A stretch of 64,000 nucleotides of DNA, from positions 12,710,001-12,774,000 of the forward strand of contig NW_027331831.1 of NCBI RefSeq assembly GCF_033568475.1, in the 5' to 3' direction. This document shows positions 22,993-33,896 of the stretch, piece by piece. The position numbers and the translations under genes are program-made. Each line of letters begins with the position of its first letter. The stretch's first letter is position 1. This DNA is from Henckelia pumila. Its lineage: Eukaryota; Streptophyta; Magnoliopsida; Lamiales; Gesneriaceae. The notes beneath the pieces were generated by a model. The model did no database searches. It saw only the letters and a list, made by a program, of their open reading frames with translations, and was not told where the DNA came from.

Positions 22993-23051
22993 CGGTACCG
23001 GGTTTTAATGATCGAAAACGAGCTAAGAAAATATTGTTGGGCAGCTGAAAA
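22993..23051 (+). repeat. right arm of inverted repeat bracketing the ndhH fragment
   Basis: Begins CGGTACCGGGTTTTAAT and ends GTTGGGCAGCTGAAAA. Read on the plus strand it encodes [10 protein letters not shown]...CWAAE, the same peptide type as the left arm read outward. It starts within four bases of the end of ndhH homology. Confidence 0.75.
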
Positions 23052-23129
23052 GTCTTCTTGGAATAATTATTTAAGTTATAACATGGCTTTCATCGTTTAC
23101 ACTTTCTAGCCGTGGGTCGTCATTCTTGT

Positions 23130-23146
23130 CATAAAATCAAATGATT
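23130..23146 (+). repeat. 17-bp direct repeat, right copy
   Basis: CATAAAATCAAATGATT, identical to 22170-22186. Confidence 0.8.
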
Positions 23147-23460
23147 CTTCTGCTATAAATGGTACAAGATAAGATGGTACATCGTTTGTACATCGTTGCT
23201 TTCCCATGTATGCAGAGCATAAATTAATGTCCACATCCAACATCCCAAAACTCACAAGAAATTAAAGAGAGAACAGAATAAACAAGTGGTTGGCAATTTT
23301 TGAAGCTAGCTTTAGCCCTAAACGACGATAGATTTCCAGAACAATTAAAGTGATTCCCAAACTTTTTATCTTTCACCATAACTTAGAAGTATAATGGAAT
23401 AATGATCAAAGAATGAGAACAAAGTAACCAAGACTCGATAGCAAATTATAGATGATATTA

Positions 23461-23569
23461 AGGTAGTGTTTGCAAGCTCTAAATATAAGTGATTATGGAG
23501 ATTCTTTTAACAAATTTGTGAAAAAAATCTCCACAATCACTTATTTTTAGAGGTTGCAAACACTATCTA
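23461..23569. mobile_element. hairpin MITE, PIF/Harbinger (Tourist)-like, about 109 bp
   Basis: Arms AGGTAGTGTTTGCAA...GTGATTATGGAGATT (23461-23503) and its near-perfect inverted copy (about 23527-23569) enclose a short loop. The end GG(T)AGTGTTTGCAA resembles Tourist termini. Flanking TAA on the left and AAA on the right suggest an eroded 3-bp duplication. It lies about 195 bp beyond the stop codon of the LEA-like gene. Confidence 0.6.
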
Positions 23570-23763
23570 AATTTTTTTGATTCGAGTACATGACTACTGC
23601 ATGCATCGTCAAATGAAGAAAGCTTCGATTGCATAACGAAGCTTATACAATGTTTTATTCTTCTCTCTATTCACATAAAACACACACACACAACATAATA
23701 GCAATAACAATAATATTCATAATCTGGCGATTCTCTTTCGGTTCTTAAAGAGTGTCTGCTTGC

Positions 23764-25558
23764 TCAAGGTTGGAAAACAGGCTTGTCTAAGTCCTCAGAA
23801 TGGCGGAAGAAGGCTTTCTGCTCCAACACAGAGTTTGTGTTAGCACCCAGTCCGAATCCGGTCGAGTTTTCCGCCGCAGAAGTATTCTGATCCACCGCAG
23901 GGCCGAACACCCCTGTTTGAGGGTGGGGAGCCCAGTATTCCTCTGGTTGGGGTGGGATTAGATCATCTGGGACCACCGTCGCATGGGAACGCTCCGGGAT
24001 CAGCTCCTCCTGGTTCTTCTCATACACCGAATCGTGCACACGCCTATTCCTGGCATCAATTCAGTGCTATACATGTTGAGTAATCTATATACCCCAAGAT
24101 TATTACTCGATGAACCATAACATGACCACAAAGACCTATAAAAAGAGATCCAGATCGCGCGACACAATCGTATCATTAATTACCACGCACGATAAATCTT
24201 ATTCTCATATACATTAATCGATTACCCAACATCTAGGTAACTCGTTGACATAGAAAATTTTAAATGTGATCTCCCCAACTACATACCTCCACTTCAAATG
24301 GTACGAATGAATTTGTGGTAAATTCAAATATGAACATAGATGTTCCAAATACAGACCCATTACAGAATGTCAACTTAACTTATTATTTTTTTTCCGAATA
24401 AAATAAATAATCAATGAATGATGTCTGATGAGGCCCTAAACCATGCCAATCTTGCAACGGTGGTTGTTGAGACCATCCAGACAAAATTTTGACCAACATG
24501 GAAATCATGCCTAACAAACTCTGTGCCATGGCATGCATTATACATGTATTTTACCATAGATGAGAAATGTATAGTGTCATATATTCATAATATTAAATTC
24601 CCAAAATCACCATATCATCCTTAAATCTTAAAAAATCAAATAAAACAAAACACCATAAAAAGTGACAAAAACCATCCTACTCAAAACATAAGTATAATAT
24701 TATCAAATAATCTCTTAGCACACTCTAAAAAAATTAGAGCTCGTTTGCTTTCCATAGACTTTTTCTAAAACAAGTACTTTTTAAGATCTAATTTTGGGCT
24801 TTTGAAAAAGTTCTATTTTTTTAAGTAAAATAAGTGCTTTTTAAAGAACTAAAAAGCCAATCAAAACACATTACAAATCAGAAAAACACTTTTTTTTTTT
24901 TTTTTACTTTTGATACCAGAGGGGCCTTAATCAATTAGGGTAAAACGAGATCAGAATTCTGTTCAAAGGGTAAAATTAAATGAGAATGCTCGTGGACGAG
25001 ATGTAGGTAGTACTAGTACCTCACGATACATCCAATGGTCCAATTATCATTTGGCTATGCTAACATGGACTAGATGGAGAAATCGTGGCAGGCTTGTCTA
25101 GTTCCCCACTACGGGCAAGTGATCAAATCATAAATACCAATAAATTTTGTCGCAGCCTAATTAATCATATCTTTTAAGTGTTATCATTAATGCTTAAACA
25201 GTAGTTTTCAAAGATATGGACTCAACCTACTTATTGGATCCCCATCTTTTTTATGGGCCCCAAGTGTCGTAAATCATCATCTTCCCTTTCAAATTTTACC
25301 AATAGCTCACCAAACCACTTTTATATATATCTCTAAATTTCAGACCAGAACCATGAAATGTGTATGATTGAAAAGGGGAAAATGCGATAAAGGTGAAAAA
25401 TATATATATATATATAGCAAGAAATTACTTGAAAACAGAAAATCAGGCATGGGAACGCACCTGTGTGAGGAAGAAGGAAGGATGGAAGGAGAACGAATCT
25501 GCGGAACGAATCGTCTTCCGAGGGTGGCCAATTTGAGAGACTGCGGATTCACTGCCAT
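23764..25558 (-). CDS. small LEA-like protein (At5g17165-type), two exons
   Basis: Exon 1 is 25558-25461 (MAVNPQSLKLATLGRRFVPQIR...SSSH). Exon 2 is 24049-23764 (NRRVHDSVYEKNQEEL, VVPDDLIPP, EEYWAPHPQTGVFGP, VLEQKAFFR, DLDKPVFQP, stop TGA at 23764-23766). Donor GTGCGT at 25460 and acceptor TGCCAG ending at 24050 join in phase to give 127 residues. The YW-PHPQTGVFGP block and the C-terminal LE-KA-FR...DLDKP are hallmarks, as I recall them, of a small plant LEA-like family annotated as At5g17165-like; the arginine-rich N-terminus could be an organelle presequence. Proteins of this kind are linked to desiccation and seed maturation, but a molecular activity is not established. All conserved parts are present and no stop interrupts. 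The intron (about 1.41 kb) contains a MITE. Confidence 0.78.
24735..24928. mobile_element. degenerate MITE in the intron of the LEA-like gene
   Basis: Left end GAGCTCGTTTGCTTTCC and right end GATACCAGAGGGGCC are roughly inverted. The interior has GCTTTTGAAAAAGTTCTA, A/T homopolymers and (A)AGTGCTTTTTAAAG. It shares the GCTTTTGAAAAAG(C/T)TCTA core with 26382-26567, so the two are one family, probably hAT-like (GGCCCCGTTTGG-type ends). A clean target duplication was not found. Confidence 0.5.
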
Positions 25559-25640
25559 ACAAGTCTGATTTCTGAGCAGAGACCGAGAAAATTATGTATG
25601 CAACTGTATATGTACGAATAAAATCAGAGGGGTGACGATT

Positions 25641-25650
25641 CTATTTATAG
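25641..25650 (-). promoter_or_regulatory. TATA box of the LEA-like gene
   Basis: On the minus strand CTATAAATAG, 83 bp before the ATG at 25558. The spacing allows a start site near 25610-25620 and a leader of about 55-60 nt. Confidence 0.65.
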
Positions 25651-25661
25651 GGTGGGTCATT

Positions 25662-25676
25662 TGACGGTAACCGTCA
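25662..25676. promoter_or_regulatory. near-palindromic TGACG element upstream of TATA
   Basis: TGACGGTAACCGTCA is symmetric apart from its centre and contains paired TGACG/CGTCA (bZIP TGA-type) and AACCG (MYB-type) cores. It lies 11 bp upstream of the TATA box of the LEA-like gene. A further CGTCA/TGACG pair lies at about 25694-25710. Binding is inferred from motif identity only. Confidence 0.35.
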
Positions 25677-26381
25677 TACTTAACGGATAATTCATGACGC
25701 CGTGAACGTCAAATTTTATTTTATTTTTTTGAGTTCTGTCAAATGGAATGCAATACCATAAAATCAACTTTTTCTACGAGTATTTGTAGTCTCAAAAAAA
25801 ATAATTATGAATTTTTTTAATGCGTGTAAGAAAAAATATTGGCACTCTCGTAATATTCCCCTCATTTAGAGGGACGATTTTGCATAACGGGGTGACATGC
25901 ATTTTTTTTTTTTTAAGGTTTTCCAGTTAATTTTTTTCAAAACTTTTATTTGATTTAACTTAGATTATGGGAGGTTATGCTCTTCCGTTGAACGATATTT
26001 TTTTTTACAATATATTCTATTATTATGCCTTCTTTTGGAAAAAATATGTTTTTGATCTTGTCATTTTGTTACTTTACATTTTTACTCTTCTGTATTAGTA
26101 TATAAGGACAAACAATTTTTTCCTTTTTTTTTGTGCAATATGAAAAGAAAGACCATGATTCCGAAGATAAAGTTATAAATCATTATTAAAATACATTGGT
26201 CAAAGATTATATATTAAACGATAATTTTAGGAGAAAAAAAAGAGAAAGATGAAATTTTTTATTAATTGAAAGCAAACAAATATCGATATTTTGTTAGAAA
26301 TATTATTATTAAAATGAAGGGCCTTTTTTTTTACTCCGCATTTTAGTGAGAAATGACAAAGAGCAGATTTTACGACACTAC
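25677..26381. other. AT-rich upstream region, no gene
   Basis: Long T and A runs with short fortuitous frames. No transposon ends and no further convincing promoter elements. Confidence 0.5.
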
Positions 26382-26567
26382 GGCCCCGTTTGGATTTGGT
26401 ATACATTTTTTAAAAAAATCACTTTTTTAAGCTATAATTTTTTGCTTTTGAAAAAGCTCTAATTTTGACTTAAATTAAATACTTTTTTAATCAACCAAAC
26501 ACCTTGTTAATTGAAAAATATTTAAAAAAGTGTTTTTTTAGCCTGACTTTTGAAACCAAGGTGATGT
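26382..26567. mobile_element. degenerate MITE upstream of the LEA-like gene
   Basis: Left end GGCCCCGTTTGGATTTGG, inverted right end near GACTTTTGAAACCAAGG, and an interior GCTTTTGAAAAAGCTCTA shared with 24735-24928. Boundaries are approximate. Confidence 0.5.
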
Positions 26568-27348
26568 TACTGTTTTTAACGTGGGTCGGCAACCGATAGT
26601 ACGAGGACCAAGATATGTGTGAAATGACGATCGTATCCCTCGTAAGATCTGGCTTTACACAATGCGACACGTGTCAGCTATCCCATCGAAACCCAAATCC
26701 ACGGATTACAAATTTGCAACCATATCGAATAAGGATAAGGGAATAGTAATATAATAATAATTTAATAATACATCGTATGTTTATATGTGTCAGACTAAGG
26801 TTGCTGAGTTGGATCTTCCGTGTCGTATTAAATATTAATGATGTCCCAAACTTTTCTGTGTGTGGGAACAAATTTGTTATAATTTTATTCTCGAATGCAA
26901 TATTTTATTTTAAATTTGAGATTTTGATATTGTATGAACCAGAATTTTTTTTTTTTAAATAATTAGATGAATCAATTTTTTTAGACGAATCTTTCCCGAA
27001 ATGCACCTTTTCTTGGGAGTTTGTCACATAAGAACTCTAAAGTTAAATGTGTTTGATTTGGGGCGATTATAGGATGAGTAACCTTCTTGATAAGTTTCTC
27101 AGTATGCATATCAGTGAGTACATAAGTAAGCTAAAAAGATCCGTCTTAGTACAGTGAGAGTAGTTGTTGAATTTGGGCGTTACAATATAATAACATCTAT
27201 ATTATCTATATTGCATATATCTATACTATACTGTGTGTATTATAAGTATAAATAATAATAATTAAAATATATTAAAATTACAATCCGTTACTGGTGAAGT
27301 TTAAATGAAAATTACAATTGTTTTCTCATCTATATATATATAATATAT
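26568..27348. other. AT-rich intergenic DNA
   Basis: Apart from the G-box-like palindrome noted separately, nothing recognisable. Short frames only. Confidence 0.5.
26666..26675. promoter_or_regulatory. palindromic G-box / ABRE-like site
   Basis: GACACGTGTC is a perfect 10-bp palindrome containing CACGTG and ACGTGTC, the abscisic-acid response core. It is about 1.1 kb upstream of the LEA-like gene, with a MITE between them. Functional link uncertain. Confidence 0.35.
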
Positions 27349-27350
27349 TA

Positions 27351-27608
27351 CTTTCTTCGTCCCAATTATATTGTCAATGTTTTTTTTATTTGTCCCAAAT
27401 ATATAGTCATATATCATATTTAGTAATATTTTTTTACACTTCTTTACTAATATACCCCTATTAACTACACCTTGAAAATTGTGCAATTATTTTTTAATAC
27501 ATTAAATAAGGATAAAATGGGAAGTTTATATAAAATTTGTTTTCCCAATAAATTTTTCTTAATCTGTGTGAAAAATAAAATAGGACTATGTAATCGGGAC
27601 GGAGGGAG
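27351..27608. mobile_element. Stowaway-type (Tc1/mariner) MITE, 258 bp
   Basis: Ends CTTTCTTCGTCCCAATTATATTGTC and inverted GACTATGTAATCGGGACGGAGGGAG match the CTCCCTCCGTCCC consensus of Stowaway MITEs, with decay at the left. TA target duplications lie at 27349-27350 and 27609-27610. Confidence 0.85.
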
Positions 27609-27776
27609 TAATAAGATTAAGGATTTTAGGGTCATTATCGTTAACATATCTTATCTATCTTTTAAAGTTTTAAATTACTAAATATTATTTTATAGTTGTC
27701 TAAACTTTTGAATATTTAAGTCATGATGTCTATCTTAAATTAACACGAAAGTTAATTAACACAATTTTGTTGTATA

Positions 27777-29438
27777 TGTAGTGACTCGTCCCAAATCACC
27801 TACCAAATAATCTTATAACATGCAATTAACTTTAATAAAACATAAATCAGATAAACAACGGAAAACTTAATCATAGTTATATAACCCCATTGGAGAAGCC
27901 TGTAAATACCAAATATTATACAAGCATATCGAAATCAAAGTAATAAAACCCAAAAAGCACATGGTCCATGATCGCCACTCCTGATAGTTCATGTCATCTC
28001 AGCGATTACTCTCGATGGGTCCATCCAACCTAAGGCTTTCCCCGTGAAATGGGGCGTCCAAGACAAAAAACTGAGGGCGTCATCCTTGAAAATGCTCAAT
28101 ACGAGATTATGATTATACAAGTCAATGCAAGTGAACGAGATACCAATGGTCGAGATCAAGATATTCTGCCCAATCAGATGGCGTCATGTCATGTAGCATT
28201 CTGTGTCGTCATTCGGAAGGTGGCTCCCACACCATAAAAGCTGTGGATAATGGTGACCTAACTACGTACTAACGATTTCGATCGTCCATGATATTTGTGT
28301 TTTTGTTGCATATTTTAATATCATTCTGTTGTTGTTTTGCATGCATTTATATATATGTTTTAATTAAGTATTTTGTTCATATTTCATGCATAATATCTAC
28401 ATTACATGTTTTCGGGTTTATTGTGTAAGAAAAGACATTTTAAAGATAAATTGGACCAGAAGTTTTCTCGCTCGATCTGCAGCATTTCACCGATTGAACG
28501 AGAGGAGCAGTCCACTCAAAGAAATAGGGGCTGAGGTTCCCCGCTACGAGCTATCACAAAGGTGTAAGCTCAAAATGATATGTACGGAGCATAATATTCT
28601 TAACATAAGATAATGCACATAAAAACATGTCATATAAATTTCAACACATAGAAAATGCATACTAAACCAAGATATCTCGGATAGTATTTTCATAATTCTA
28701 TAAAGCAAGCCTAGAAAACACCAGGTCTAAGGTCCAAGTCTAAGTCAAGTGAATACCATATTACTATTACTTAACTAAAAGTTGTAACTAAGCTAATAGT
28801 TACTCCCAAAAGCTACTAAGAGTCCAGACTTGTACCTACGTCTGTCGTCATCTCACTATTGAAGGCTCCAAACTCAGGCACAACTCCACTACGACGTCCG
28901 AAGCGTCTCATTATCACCCGACCCTCGAGCATATGACTAAGATCATTCAAAACACACCAAAACCGAGACTCACACACACATTTCACAATTAAAAATATGA
29001 AATCCGATGGCTTATTTATAGGAAAAGTTCGTAAGGTCCAATCTCGTATATCTTGACATATATCTGGACACCTGTCTTCGGAAGATCCGAACCTTAATTT
29101 GGAAGCTCATATCATTTTCGGACGGTCTGATCACATACTTTGGATGCTCCGATATCACATGCATCTCATGTGTCAATGGCACTTTGACTCCTCACTGGCT
29201 CCCGCTGTTCGGACGTTTCGATCTTCTTTGGATAGTCCGATCTTGTCATTTATCAACCATTTTTTGACACCGCATTTGTGGGCGTGCCTGCTGGAGTTAA
29301 GAAGGTCCGAACTATCCCTCTGTTTTTGAAACCATTTCCGGATGTTCCAGAGTTGATTTGTAAGTTATTTTTCATTTACAATGACCCTTTAATCATGTTT
29401 TACTATTAATTTCACAAAACAAATCTCGGATCACTACT
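27777..29438 (-). mobile_element. solo LTR of a gypsy-like element, reverse orientation, with 5-bp target duplication
   Basis: Begins TGTAGTGACTCGTCCC and ends GGATCACTACT at 29438. GTATA lies directly before (27772-27776) and after (29439-29443). A TATA-type stretch TATAAATA is on the minus strand at about 29012-29020. The text matches 30036-33138 at both ends and in the middle, so both are LTRs of one family. The right terminus is CT rather than CA, probably a mutation. No internal domain, PBS or coding sequence adjoins it. Confidence 0.75.
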
Positions 29439-29584
29439 GTATAAATAGGCATGCATATAAAATTTAGACTTTTGAATATTTAATACATCATATCATCCTA
29501 AAATTAATATTAAAAAATTATGTATATGCATGTATTACGTGCAAATGATACTAGTATATTATTAAAAGAGCAGGTATCTTATAA

Positions 29585-29765
29585 GAAGGTCTTGCGTATT
29601 ATTATACGTGAGACGGGTCAATCTCGCTCATATTTATAATCAAAAGTAATATTTTTTTGAATAAAAATAGTACTTTTCAATTGTTGATCCGAATAAAAGA
29701 TTTGAGTCACAAAATTGACTTGTATCACCGTTTAACATGAGTTTTTGTGTAAAATATGATAAACT
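29585..29765. mobile_element. GTGAGACGGGTCAAT-type MITE, copy 1
   Basis: Contains ACGTGAGACGGGTCAATCTCG, ATTTATAATCAAAAGTAATATTTTT and GTCACAAAATTGACTTGTATCACCGT, a layout shared with 51830-52015. Sequences of this kind are a common short element of asterid and other plant genomes. Ends are not sharply defined. Confidence 0.45.
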
Positions 29766-30516
29766 TAGACAAACTAAATTTTGTATATAATCATGTTCTT
29801 TCGAAAGTTTTTTAAATTTATACAAATTCTTATTTATATTTATCTATATCTTACTATCTTATTATGGTAGAGACTCTCTAATTAACTAAATCTCAATTAA
29901 TTGGTGAAGTTTGAGATGAAATTACGATTATATCCTAACTTAATTCCCAACAAAATCAAAATTATTAGACAAATTAGTCATTTTATATGGTCTCCTCTTT
30001 TTTTAGCCATTATACACAAGCTTATTTACCAAAAATGTAGTGACACGTCCCAAAATCACTAACAAATCAAAGCTTAAGCATGCAAATTAACTTAAACACA
30101 ACAATCAATTAAAAAAACGGAAACTTAATAATTCAATTAAAACTACCGACATAAATACAACCGGCCCAAAACGATTATCAATAAATGTTATAGAACCCAA
30201 TCGAAGTAATACTAAAACTCCACAAAAGCAAACCTGGTACAGTACAATCCACCATGTTGATGTTTCTCAACGACCGCTACCTTCCGGTTCGTCCAACCTA
30301 AGTCCTGCCCCGTAGAATGGAGTGTCCAGAATCAAAACCAAGTACATGAGCTAACAACGCTCAGTACGAAAGTATGAGTATACACATGCTATGAATGCTA
30401 AATGCAAATGAACGGGTACCGGGAACCTATCACGATATAAACTTTTGCTCAACAAATGGTGTCATGGTATGTAACACACTGAGCCGTTGCATCAAGAGGT
30501 ACTCCCATATCATAAG

Positions 30517-31480
30517 GCTGCGTTTGATATCCCTGATTAGGACAAATAAATTTATTTGTCATGCGTTTGGTATGATTTTTTTATGAATTTGGGAATACCA
30601 AGGGCCCGTCATTATGGCACAGTACCATTTGGAAAATTCCATACTATAATCTACTCTATACCCCTTGTATTAATAAGCCTAACTTGTACAGTGCGATAGA
30701 TTACCCTTCATTGGACAATTCTACCATTCGCCCTACAAAAGAAATTTGACATTCCCCAAACTAGTCATTTCTCCATGGCGGCCGTAGCTATGTTCTTCGT
30801 GAAGGTATGACACTCGTCCCCTTCCGTTTCGGAATGAACATCTTTTAAACGATAGATCTTATGTCTCTGCGAAGTCCTACATATGCGTGCTGTTCTTTCG
30901 AATGTGCGATGAAAACTGAAGATCGAAGCTAGTGGTGTGATCGCGTTTGAAAAATAGAACGGGAAAACAAATAAAGATGTCGATACATGGAGAAATTATT
31001 TGGTAACCATGATGTGTGTTACACGATTTAGAAGGCAAAAAAATACGAAGGCACACAAACTGGATCTCAATTTTAAGGTTCACATATCTTCAAAAAATTT
31101 GAAAAATACCTACCAGTACTTGAACAATAGATGTATGAAATATGTTCGGAGATGATCTCTTCACGACCCAGATGTAAGATTTCTTTCAATGGATTCGTCT
31201 TCACTTAATTGTGGAATTCGGGATTTTGTCGGGAGAGCTTTAGAAGCCATGACTGATAGAGATATGGGTTCTCTTTTGTGTCATGTGAAGGTTGACTATT
31301 CAACAGGGGTAAAATGGTCAAACAAATATTGGACACACTTTTATTCCCACATCAATATATACTACCAAACAAAAAAAATAAGATTATCATTACTTAAAAT
31401 TTATCCTTTACTTTCTCATTAATAGTCCGCAATATTATTAATCTCATCACACCTACCAAACTTATCCTAAGAAATAAGTG
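30517..31480. other. unidentified insertion in LTR
   Basis: Between CATAAGG (LTR) and a point near 31480 where LTR text seems to resume, about 960 bp has no counterpart in the related LTR. Its start GGCTGCGTTTGATATCCC and its end, with ACCTACCAAACTTATCC inverted, resemble PIF/Harbinger or hAT MITE termini. One 77-codon open frame (31189-31422) was not recognised. Confidence 0.35.
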
Positions 31481-31557
31481 GAATATCCGGACCCAAATCC
31501 ATGACATCCATCCACAAAAACCTTGGGGCTGAGCAAACCCCTCTACAGGTAATATCT

Positions 31558-32073
31558 AGAGCCGTCAATTTGGATTAGGTCAGCCCTGCCATATAATTTA
31601 AGTGGGTTGGGTTGAAAAATTTCAATTCAACTAAAGGCGGGCCAACCCACGTGGGTCGCGGGCCTAGGCGAGCCAACCCGCGGCAGGCCTGATTTTTTAT
31701 TTTATTTTTTTACATTTATGGTGATATATACATGTATTTTTTTAATGAAATTTGCGATTTCTATTGTATTAATTATTTTATATAAAATTTACACGTGTGA
31801 AATCAATAATTAGAAATTTTATTAATATGTTTCTATTAATATTTATTTATAAAATGAAATTTATAATTAATTATAATGATTTTTATTTTTATTTTTTTTA
31901 TTTGTAATGAGTCAACCCGCGTGCCGGCCCGCTTAACCCGCAGCTCACTTTGGGTTGGGTTGGGTTGAGGATTTTCAGCCCGCCGGGATGGTGGTCCGGC
32001 CCGCCCTTGACCCACCAAATGGTGGGTTTTTTGTGGGCCGCCCCGCCGTGGGTTGGACCATCTGACATCTCTA
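31558..32073. mobile_element. GC-rich hAT-type MITE, 516 bp
   Basis: Starts TAGAGCCGTCAATTTGG and ends inverted CCATCTGACATCTCTA. Flanks are GTAATATC (31550-31557) and GTAATATT (32074-32081), an 8-bp target duplication with one mismatch. GGGTTGG and GGCCCGCC runs identify it with the 8289-8623 family; this copy has an extra AT-rich middle. Confidence 0.75.
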
Positions 32074-33490
32074 GTAATATTAAGGTGTAGGCTCAACGTG
32101 ATAATACATGCAACATAATAATCATGACATAATAAATGTACATAAGTCATGTCATATAAACCATGCAAACATAAAACATGCATACTCAACCAGAATATCT
32201 CTAATAATACGTTTGCACCTCAGAATAAGCAACATAGAGATACTGACTCTCTAGTCCAAGCCTATAAGCAGACAATCACCGTATCACTAAACATTTACTA
32301 AAAACGTCAACTAGACTAATAACTACTCACTGAATCTAATCAGAGTCTAGCGATATACATGCGTCTGTAGTCAGCTCTTTGGCAACGATGACCTCAAAAC
32401 CTAGGCACAACTTCGCTACGATCCCGGCAGCTTCGTCACCTCCTAGCCCCCGAATACGTCTCCCAAAAACCCTTAAATCTAACTAGAAACGAAAGAGGAT
32501 CTGAAGGAATGAGTGAAGAAAAATGAAGCTCTCGATCTCTATTTATAGACCACGATCGAAACTTTCGATCCCTAGTTCGGAGCTCCCAAACGCGCTTCAA
32601 AACTACCGATATTCCTTCCGAATTCCCTCTACCAAACGAGTATCTCTGATTGGACAACATACTGCTACCGACACAGTTCAGATCTGCCGAACTCTAGTTC
32701 GAAACTTTCGAACTCTCTCAAGTCCAAACACCCAATCAAAACTCATACCCTGTCTGACTGACACAAGATCAGAGCTTCCGAACTTTCTCAAGTCCAATCA
32801 CTCAATTTCTGACTCTAGTTTCTATGATAGTCATATTGAGAAGTGCAGTTGGAAGAGATATAGAATTGTGGGGTGGGGAGAAGTTCGCATGGTTGGGAGA
32901 ACTATTGAAAAAGTGCTTAGATTATTTGTAGAATTTAAGTAGTGTGGACAATTTTATGTTTTTGATGAGTGCTAGAAATTTGAATTTGTGGATCAATCTA
33001 AAGTCAGAAACTCGGATGATATATATCACCCAATCAAAACTCATACTTTGTCCGATTTTCAACTCCTCAAACTCAAATGAGGATCTCTTAATCATGTTTA
33101 GGCAATATATTAACTCAATTAAGAGTCGGGCTACTACAATGACACTCAATATTTTTGTTTGTATTTTTAAATTTTTAGATTAGATAGTTATCACGCTTAA
33201 AATTTTTAATATTTAATTCATCATATGAGTTCTCAAAATAACATGAAAATAAATCTAGCATAAAAAAAATTTATGTATAAACACGCTAGTATATCATTAA
33301 ATTTATAGATATCATTACTAATAAAAAACTAAAAAATTAATAATAAGCGTTCCAATTATATATTATGTATGCATTCATCCTGTGCACCAGGACATGATAT
33401 TAAACAAAAATACACATTTTACTTCCTCTCGTGTATCCCCCTATTTTGAAAGATAATCGGGTTTGAGTTGAGTTGTAGACTATTTAGGTG

Positions 33491-33491
<1 letters not shown>

Positions 33492-33559
<68 letters not shown>
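33492..33559 (+). repeat. (TTA)n microsatellite, about 22 units
   Basis: An uninterrupted TTA/TAT triplet run followed by a T-rich stretch to about 33595. Confidence 0.9.
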
Positions 33560-33891
33560 TAATTTTTATTTTTTTAATTTTTATTTTTTTTTTTACTGGT
33601 ATTTTGAGCAGACGTTATGGAAGCGTAGGAAATAAAGATGAGTATTGAGTATCTCAAATAAAATATTTTCAAAAATTTCAAATTGCATATTTCATCATTG
33701 TTTCATAGTCACATCAGTTAATTCACATATGTACGGCATATGGAGCTTTTCATTCATTCAAGTGATTAAGATAATAATTTTTGAATGAGACTTTGACAAG
33801 TGGAGGAAAGATATGACTTTTAATTAACTCAATAAATTCAAGAAACAAAACTATTTTTTAATTTAAATTTAAACAAATAAAAAGATAGACT
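33560..33891. other. AT-rich target region left of the large retrotransposon
   Basis: No gene or element end recognised. The last five bases before the element (33892-33896, CGTTT) are its target duplication. Confidence 0.5.
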
Positions 33892-33896
33892 CGTTT

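Larger units (their letters stand above)
30036..33138 (-). mobile_element. second LTR of the 27777-29438 family, with nested insertions
   Basis: Begins TGTAGTGACACGTCCC and ends GGGCTACTACA at 33138. Several internal blocks match the solo LTR at 27777-29438: the AACGGAAA block, a (T)CCAACCTAAG(T/G)C..CCCCGT block and a TTAATCATGTTT block. A TATA box (CTATAAATAG on the minus strand) lies at 32539-32548. The length is inflated by a GC-rich hAT MITE (31558-32073) and by an unidentified insert at about 30517-31480. Flanking 5-mers do not match, so a clean solo-LTR origin is not shown. Confidence 0.6.

Noticed and set aside
22192-23109. Possible functional ndhH gene
   Set aside because: Internal TGA, missing N- and C-terminal halves, and a lost residue in a conserved block. 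The flanks are not plastid gene neighbours.
27465-27681. Open frames of 60-69 codons on both strands
   Set aside because: They fall inside or at the edge of the Stowaway MITE and reflect its inverted-repeat structure.
30031-33143. Second reverse LTR as a clean solo LTR
   Set aside because: The five bases on each side (AAAAA and ATGAC) do not match, and the element is disrupted by insertions.
32520-33180. Open frames of 75-139 codons (32523-32942, 32944-33183) as genes
   Set aside because: They lie in LTR sequence near its TATA box and show no recognisable protein similarity or start context.
33492-33559. Regular repeat that could be taken for a CRISPR-like or satellite array
   Set aside because: It is a simple TTA microsatellite with no spacers.
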